The position numbers and the translations under genes are program-made. From Fibrobacteraceae bacterium (GTDB taxonomy: Bacteria; Fibrobacterota; Fibrobacteria; Fibrobacterales; Fibrobacteraceae), in NCBI GenBank assembly GCA_021443045.1, contig JABUUT010000042.1:6253-14765 (forward strand): a stretch of DNA of 8,513 bases. Reading direction: 5' to 3'. The notes beneath the pieces are model-generated. The model was not told the origin of the DNA. It did not search any database and saw only the letters and a list, made by a program, of their open reading frames with translations. Shown here piece by piece: positions 1-6,700 of the stretch; position 1 is the stretch's first letter; each line of letters opens with the position of its first letter.

Positions 1-3000
1 GACTTTACAAAATAAAAATATCCCTTGAAAAAGAGAAAAGTCTAACCCAATTTACCAACAAAAAGGAAGAAACCTTTGCACATGACAGAAAATTGATTAT
101 TGGCGAAAATGGTGATTACGAACAGAATTTGTACGTGAACTGGGGGAATATTGTATGGAATAGGGACCTTGAGAACGATTCTGAAAATTCCATGCGTTAT
201 CTTAAGAGAATTGAATTTTACAAGAAAAAAGTGAAGAACCCTTACAAGAAGTTCGAATTTACCTACGACTATTCCTTGCAACCCAAGACACTGAACTCCT
301 ATTGTGATGGTCGATATCCTGTGACCAATGAGGATATCGTGAATTCGCCGGATTCTGTCGGTCTTGACGTATGCTCCGAAAATTCTGACAAAAATTATTT
401 ATATGGCAAACTGACCCTCAAGGCTATTACAGAATACGGATGCCAGGGAGTTCGCTGCGCTAGTCTTCCTCCGTTTAAATTCGGTTATAATTCTACTTCC
501 GAAACCTCGACAAGACTCAGCTCTAAAGAGGGTTGGACAAATCTTGCCAAGGGCATAACTGAAGGTTCTGAAGGGACCGTAAAGCAAACATATCCGGAGG
601 ATTACTATAAAGATATTACCGATGTTGATGCTTCTATTTTGGCGACAAATAATTCTATCGACGAATGGGGATTTTGGGAATATCGGGCGACAGAAGAAAA
701 TCACAAGACAAATCAAAAACTTGCTGATTACAGCGCTGCAACATGGAGCTTGAATAAGGTTGTTGATCCTGCCGGCGGTGTTTTGGAAGTAGAATATGAG
801 CGCGATGTTTACGCGAATGGCGAGGATTATGGGGATGACAAAAAATATGTTCCCATTGTAGAATTCAATGAGTGTGTTGAATATGAAGAATATGGACCAT
901 TCAAAGAAGATTGGAAGAATAAACTCTGTGTTGAAATACCGAAACTATACTGGCGTGAGCAATGCCTTGGACCTAAAGCGGAATTCTGGGATTTCAAAAA
1001 ACCGGTCGGTTATTCCGGCAACGGCTTTGAATATCTGAATTTTTTGGGAATCAATGCAGATGAGCCGAAAAACCTCTATTTCAACTTAACTTCAGGAGTA
1101 AAGACTAAGGTCGGTTGCGGTCTATTCTCAAGTTGCGACCGCAATCGTGAAGCCGCAGTTTTGGTTGACGGTAAGGTCATAGATGTTTTGGGCAAATCCA
1201 ACGGCGAAACCAAACTGATTGTCCTTGAACGCGATTATAAAACTGTCAACGATGCCTTTGTCTATGCCTCTGAAAAAATAAATAATGATTATAATTGGTC
1301 CCTCAAGAATTCTAATCGTGGCGGATATATGTGGGCGGCGAATCACCTTGATGAAATGAAAGGTGGCGACATTCGCGTGGCTAAACTGAAACGGCATGAC
1401 ATTGATAGAACTGCTGAAACATCATACAACTATGGAGTCGGCGAATTGGCATTGCTTCCTGATTCTGCATATAACTCCGTGATGGCAAATAGATATTATA
1501 CATCCAAGGTTATGTATCCTTTGCCGGATCTTTCCATGCAGCCAAAATCCAGGATTGTCGGTTTCAATGACGATGATATTGATTTTATTCCTGGTTCAAA
1601 AATTACATATCCAGTGGTTACTGTAAAGAATACGACTGGAGGAGACACGTCTCGCGTGAATGGCCGAACCGAATTTAAGTATATCACCCCAGAAACAGGT
1701 ATCCCCATGGAATTTGTAGATTCCGAAACAGCCAAACTTTTAAAGCCATTCTTAAAAGTCAATGCCCAACTCATGTATTGGGGCGAAAAATCTCGTAAGA
1801 AAACCTATCGTTCATATAAAGTATGCTATGAATTGGTGAACGAGGCAAACGTACGCATTGACAAGGAAAGATGCATACCCATGCTGGAGAATGAACACAA
1901 GTCTATCCATTTCTATTCAGAAAATATAACGGATGTTGCCAAACTCAAGGTCAAAGTTTCCATCAATCCAAAGACATCATATTCCGCTGAGATTGACCTG
2001 AAAGATTCGCTTAAGATGTTCAATGAACTTTCAATATCAAATGATGCCCAGTTTGGCGAAAAGAGTCTAAGGATTCACAAAAAATGGCTCCGCTCACAAA
2101 AAGAAGGTCACTACCCCATTCTTTACAAGAATGTAGAATACGCAAAAGAAAATTTTACATTACAAGGTATTTCGGATAGTGATGTCGATAAAGAAGAAGT
2201 TTCTCTTGATGTTGAGAAAAAAGTAACGTACCATGACTTAACCGCCTTCCTGGGTTTGAACTACAAGACTACATTCTATCGTGGTAATCAAGAAGAAATC
2301 GTAATAAAGGCAGATTCCTCTGTTTATAATACAATGGCCAATGATATACTCGACAACGTTGTTGACGGAACTAATACGGATGTCCGAAAAAAAGTTGGGC
2401 GACAGGTTGAGCATTGGAATGTTGAAAATCGTTTAAGTTGTGATGATGACAATAAAGGTAGAGGTAAAGAGGACGCTTGTGAAAAGAACTATCCCTATCT
2501 TTACGAAAAAGACGATAAAAAGATTTCATCAGCGGTAACATACATTCGTTATCCAGCATTCTTGATAAACACAATTTCAATGACTGGCTATGACATTTCC
2601 GATACAACAAACTACGAATCTATGCTGACCAAAACAGAAATGGAAAATCACAGATTTGATCCGCTGACAGGTTCACCAACAGCTACGTTAGCAAAGGTTG
2701 CTGCACCGAATGGCAAGCAGGAGAGAAAGCTAACCTTAACAACTCCTTACTATACATTCAAAGACGAAAAATCTATTTCTGAAGAAATGTTCCAAAGAAA
2801 TATGCTCAGTCAAACCTACATTCAAGAGATTTACACAGGAAGCACGGAGAAAAATGCGAACTGGAACAGCATCAAAAATAGCGATGGTATTCGCAGCTAC
2901 AATATAACCCCATTTGGATATTTGCCAGAAAATGTTTGGGGTACAACAAAGCCCAAAATAAATCCGATTATTGCATTGGGCGAATTCAAGCCAAAGGAAG

Positions 3001-3692
3001 ATCCGAAAAAATTATACTCTAGTGCATTTGATTACAAAGATGGAAATAAAAATCTTCCACCGCTAACTTCATATAGCGGAACCTATATCAAGAAAATTGA
3101 TTCTCTTTTGAGAATTCGAGAAGTGGAAGATGTTCTTGGAAAGACACTTTCAACGGTATTCTCCAATGATGGGGTAAGCCAAATATCCTTATTCTATCCG
3201 GCTAAGACAAATGAAATCGCATTGGTTCTTCCATACGAGAATTCCGTCACAGCAGAAAACTGTTCAATATCACAAAATCCAAAGATTGATTCAATACACG
3301 GATATATCTTGGGTCCTTCATCAATAAATTGCTCTTTGTCAGATGGACAACAATATGTAGCAGAATACAGAAAACTTTCTAACAACGGTTGGAAAACTTA
3401 TCGTGAAAATCTTGATGGAGCAAGATTCAGCATAACCCTGTCGTCTACAGATAAATTAAACTATTTGAGAATTTACCCTGTGGATGCAGAAGCTAAATCC
3501 TACATCTACGATATGTACGGGATGATGATCCAGTACATATCTGAGGCAAACCTTTCAACCTATTATGTGTACGATTCCTTCGGAAAACTTGTGGAATCGT
3601 ACAACGATGACGGCATGACCTTTAAATCCCATCATAGGGAACTTATGAATGACAATAAGAATGAAGTTGAGGTAAACAATGCAAACAAATAA
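1..3692 (+). CDS. Large Rhs/YD-repeat-like surface protein, 5' end missing
   Basis: The frame is open from the left edge (first full codon at 3) to TAA at 3690-3692, giving 1229 residues. A TTG at 93 is an internal codon: coding continues upstream of it (LYKIKISLEKEK...), and no signal peptide follows it. So the true start lies outside the window. Features typical of Bacteroidota/Fibrobacterota Rhs-like proteins are visible: an F-E-F-x-Y-D-Y strand (about 252-272), YGKLTLKAITEYG (402-440), LPPFKFGYN (465-491), DEWGFWEY (660-683) and the WSLNKVVDPAGGVLEVEYE block (744-803). A later M-L-S-Q-x-Y-I-Q-E element lies near 2805-2835. The end holds a Cys-containing beta-rich stretch, LRIYPVDA, then YIYD (3501-3512) and YVYDSFGKL (3564-3590), close to the usual C-terminal YD signature. 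The protein ends about 33 residues later, so the C-terminus looks complete. No catalytic domain or toxin tip is recognisable. It overlaps the next gene by 14 bases, implying one operon. The family assignment is from motif recall; the function (surface shell, adhesion or toxin partner) is not shown by the sequence. Confidence 0.8.
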   Translation, partial: LYKIKISLEKEKSLTQFTNKKEETFAHDRKLIIGENGDYEQNLYVNWGNIVWNRDLENDSENSMRYLKRIEFYKKKVKNPYKKFEFTYDYSLQPKTLNSYCDGRYPVTNEDIVNSPDSVGLDVCSENSDKNYLYGKLTLKAITEYGCQGVRCASLPPFKFGYNSTSETSTRLSSKEGWTNLAKGITEGSEGTVKQTYPEDYYKDITDVDASILATNNSIDEWGFWEYRATEENHKTNQKLADYSAATWSLNKVVDPAGGVLEVEYERDVYANGEDYGDDKKYVPIVEFNECVEYEEYGPFKEDWKNKLCVEIPKLYWREQCLGPKAEFWDFKKPVGYSGNGFEYLNFLGINADEPKNLYFNLTSGVKTKVGCGLFSSCDRNREAAVLVDGKVIDVLGKSNGETKLIVLERDYKTVNDAFVYASEKINNDYNWSLKNSNRGGYMWAANHLDEMKGGDIRVAKLKRHDIDRTAETSYNYGVGELALLPDSAYNSVMANRYYTSKVMYPLPDLSMQPKSRIVGFNDDDIDFIPGSKITYPVVTVKNTTGGDTSRVNGRTEFKYITPETGIPMEFVDSETAKLLKPFLKVNAQLMYWGEKSRKKTYRSYKVCYELVNEANVRIDKERCIPMLENEHKSIHFYSENITDVAKLKVKVSINPKTSYSAEIDLKDSLKMFNELSISNDAQFGEKSLRIHKKWLRSQKEGHYPILYKNVEYAKENFTLQGISDSDVDKEEVSLDVEKKVTYHDLTAFLGLNYKTTFYRGNQEEIVIKADSSVYNTMANDILDNVVDGTNTDVRKKVGRQVEHWNVENRLSCDDDNKGRGKEDACEKNYPYLYEKDDKKISSAVTYIRYPAFLINTISMTGYDISDTTNYESMLTKTEMENHRFDPLTGSPTATLAKVAAPNGKQERKLTLTTPYYTFKDEKSISEEMFQRNMLSQTYIQEIYTGSTEKNANWNSIKNSDGIRSYNITPFGYLPENVWGTTKPKINPIIALGEFKPKEDPKKLYSSAFDYKDGNKNLPPLTSYSGTYIKKIDSLLRIREVEDVLGKTLSTVFSNDGVSQISLFYPAKTNEIALVLPYENSVTAENCSISQNPKIDSIHGYILGPSSINCSLSDGQQYVAEYRKLSNNGWKTYRENLDGARFSITLSSTDKLNYLRIYPVDAEAKSYIYDMYGMMIQYISEANLSTYYVYDSFGKLVESYNDDGMTFKSHHRELMNDNKNEVEVNNANK
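3669..3673 (+). promoter_or_regulatory. Ribosome binding site of the second gene
   Basis: GAGGT lies 5 bases before the ATG at 3679 (GAGG core, 6-base spacing), inside the coding sequence of gene 1. It supports the ATG at 3679 over the in-frame ATG at 3700, which is preceded only by an A-rich stretch. Its position within the upstream gene, together with the 14-base overlap, suggests translational coupling. No promoter or terminator is visible between the two genes. Confidence 0.75.
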
Positions 3693-3750
3693 TAGAAAAA
3701 TGCCTCTTATTTTAGCTCTTCTCCTTTTTCTGCAACTGAATGCACTTGCT
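3679..3750 (+). other. Signal peptide of the second protein
   Basis: Residues 1-24 have a polar start with Arg6 and Lys7, a hydrophobic core (PLILALLLFLQL) and an A-L-A ending before ALNF, which is a classical Sec signal peptidase I pattern. There is no lipobox cysteine near the cleavage point, so a lipoprotein is unlikely. The protein is therefore exported across the inner membrane. Any outer-membrane or surface sorting signal would be at the unseen C-terminus. Confidence 0.85.
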
Positions 3751-6700
3751 GCACTTAATTTCCGTATTCCAGATGGGCATCCAACGTTGTTCTACAGTGG
3801 TGAGGATGTTTTTATTGCTGTTGAAAACCCATCTTTTGCGGATGGAAAAAAGCCAAACGAAGAAATTGGGACATTTGGTGTTGGTCCATATTATATTCAA
3901 GTGAACAGTGTAGAAAGCCTTTCTGGTTCTACATCAGAGCTTCCTACTTTTACTGCTAAATATAGACCTAAAAAAACTCAGGTTACAGTCAATGAACAGG
4001 ACAACAATAATGCATGGCAAAATAACCAATCTTTTTGGATGGAACTGGTTGCAAAAGATGCAAAACCAGGAACATACAGGTGCAATTTTTCAGTAAAAAG
4101 TTCCAACGAATCAGGTGAAAATAAGTTATCCTTCCAATTTACCGTTATTGAACCACCCCAAAAGATTCATATTGAAATGAAAGATATTGCTGCCAGTTAC
4201 CCACGCCAAATTGATTTAGACACTCGCTTGCGTAATGATAGCGAAAACGATATTACGCTGAACAAGCCTTATTACGACTATTACTTTACCAAAAGAGCAG
4301 CCAAAACACAATTAAACGTTTGGGTGGGTCTGCCAAATACATGCATTGAGGTGTTGGATTGCGGCAATAGGAATCTTATTTTAAGACAACGTTATAAAGA
4401 GGGAATTACAATAAAAGCGAAAAGAACATTTACAACTTTATTTTCCGAAATTGGATTTTTGGAATTAAGTGGAACCGATTTTCCAGAAAAAGCTTACCGC
4501 CCTAGTGATTTAACGCAGGATTTTTCTTACAATCATAAGGGGCATTACGCAATCAGCTATTGGGAAAGAGCAGCTCAAAGAAACAGCCATATTTCTGCAA
4601 ATATCGCCCTCTACGAAAACAACAATACAAAGATTAGCGGCAATGTTCCCAGTTGGTACAATACCGAAATATGTAAACTAGTTTCCTATGGTTCTTTAGG
4701 CGATATTGGTATTATCGATAATGACGAGACTAAAAGTCTGTTGGAACATTACTGCGACCATGGTAACAATCTGGCACCAGAAATTATCACCGAGAATGAC
4801 ACTGATGTAATCTATGAAGGTGAGGATTATTTCTATAGGCCGGAGATTAGGGACCCTGACGACGATCCTGTCACCATATCCGTAAGCGGCCTTGATTGGA
4901 TTGAAGCCGGCAATCCTTACGATTACTGGGCAGGCGACAATTATTCGGAAGAAATCAAAGACAACCTAAAATATAAAAAATACGCATACATACGTTCGAA
5001 GAACGGTTTTGTCCGTCAAACAAAGAATATCAAACCGGGTATCTATACATACACCATTCATGCAACAGATTTATACGGAAAAACAACGCAAAAAGAGCGT
5101 AAAATTCAAGTTTTGGAAGGCTCTAGCCATCCCGGTGCAAAAAAATCGGGACTGGCAGTTCTTATGGGTGATGAAACCTGGTACAAGCCGTATCAATTGG
5201 ATGTTGCTACAGGTATTGAAAATTATTCCAGCGAACCCGTCACACTAAAAAATTTCTATTACGACTATTACGGATATATCTCTGACGGCGATATCAATTC
5301 TCGTACAAATTGGCCTCGCGAATGGTATTTGAATGATGGCTTTGATAAAATAGGTTACAAGGATTATAACAAAGGCGAAACAGCCAAGATGAGTTACTGC
5401 GGAAATGGCCGCTTTAGAATTCGTTTCAAATACTCCGGTTCGGTAACTATTCCTTCAAAACATTCCAAATTTGACAACAAGGTTGGTTTCGTTTATGCAA
5501 CAGCCAGGGACGGAAAGAAAATAATCCGAGAAAAACGTTTTGATTGGGCATTGTCTCCGTATACTAGCGGCAATCCTGTTGAATACGACACTTTACGTTC
5601 TCGCGCCTACGCAACACATATTCCTTTGTACGATGAAAAAGGAAACCTCCTATGGGGTAACGCTCCGAGCTGGAGTGGCGAATGCGTAGATTTACATAGA
5701 AATGACGGGGATAATAACATTTACAATTCGAATGACGACATTTTCGAACCGACTCCCGATTCAAATCCGTCTTCGGAAACTCCTGAGCCTTCATCAAGTT
5801 CTTCTTTCTTGACAAAGAATTTGCAGATTATGTATCGGGCAGAACCGAGTTCACTAGAAGCACCAGATAAGATTGTTTTTAACGCCATGGTTTACAACAA
5901 TGGTGATCAGAAAGTTGACATTGGCGGATATAAAATGCGTTTTTATCTTTCCGACCAGGGCAATGTTCATGTGAAGGATTTTGTAACGTCTATTCCCGAA
6001 ATTTCAGGAATGGCTGCGGAAATAGAACGTTGCGCTGTAGATAAATACGCTTTGACATATAAATTTGATAAAAAGGCTTCTATCGACTCAAAACAAACCT
6101 TCCCTCAAGACCAATGGCAATGGTATACCATTTCCCATACGGAAAATGTCGCAAAGGATTTTCAAAGGAGCTATTTGCCCATTCCTTATTCACAGACTGT
6201 TCTTAATCCAGAAATGGCTTTGTTCAACAAGGATGGCAAAATAGTCTATGGCAATGCTGCTTGGGATTGCAATGGCTTTAAGGAAAAGGAACTTAAAATC
6301 ACTATTAAGGAATCGGTTGAAGGCATCAACGCTTTTGACAAGAAGGAATCGGGAGGCAAGTACCCCGGAGCAAAAGTGACTTTAAAAATAAAGAATGATG
6401 GTGATTCTGCTGTAGCAGGACCAGCGTTCCTAAATGTTTATGTGACGCACCCCAGTGGCATGGTCCCAGTCATCGCAAATGGCATCGACACGCTAGCGTA
6501 TGCTGGTACGGCCTCTATTGCCGGAAAAACCGTGACTCGCATTTCTAACGGCAGTCATCACCTTTATACTGTTAAATTCACTAATGGTATACCGGCAAAC
6601 ATGCCTGAGGAAACATTCACGTTCAATATTTTCGATGCCTGCCTGTATGACTGCGATGCCGAATCGGAGGAGTTCTATTACTGGAATCCTAATGATGACT

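Noticed and set aside
93..95. TTG codon as the start of gene 1
   Set aside because: The frame stays open and protein-like to the left edge, there is no signal peptide after it and no clear Shine-Dalgarno before it. The gene starts outside the window.
3679..3692. Frameshift that split one original gene into two
   Set aside because: Gene 2 has its own ribosome binding site and a good signal peptide, and gene 1 ends in a typical terminal YD signature, so two separate genes fit better.
3693..3750. Possible promoter or terminator between the two genes
   Set aside because: The genes overlap, so there is no intergenic space, and no stem followed by T-run or convincing promoter boxes can be seen.
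5009..5248. 79-codon plus-strand frame inside gene 2
   Set aside because: It lies wholly within the verified gene 2 frame, has no recognisable motif or ribosome binding site, and is best explained as an overlapping shadow frame.
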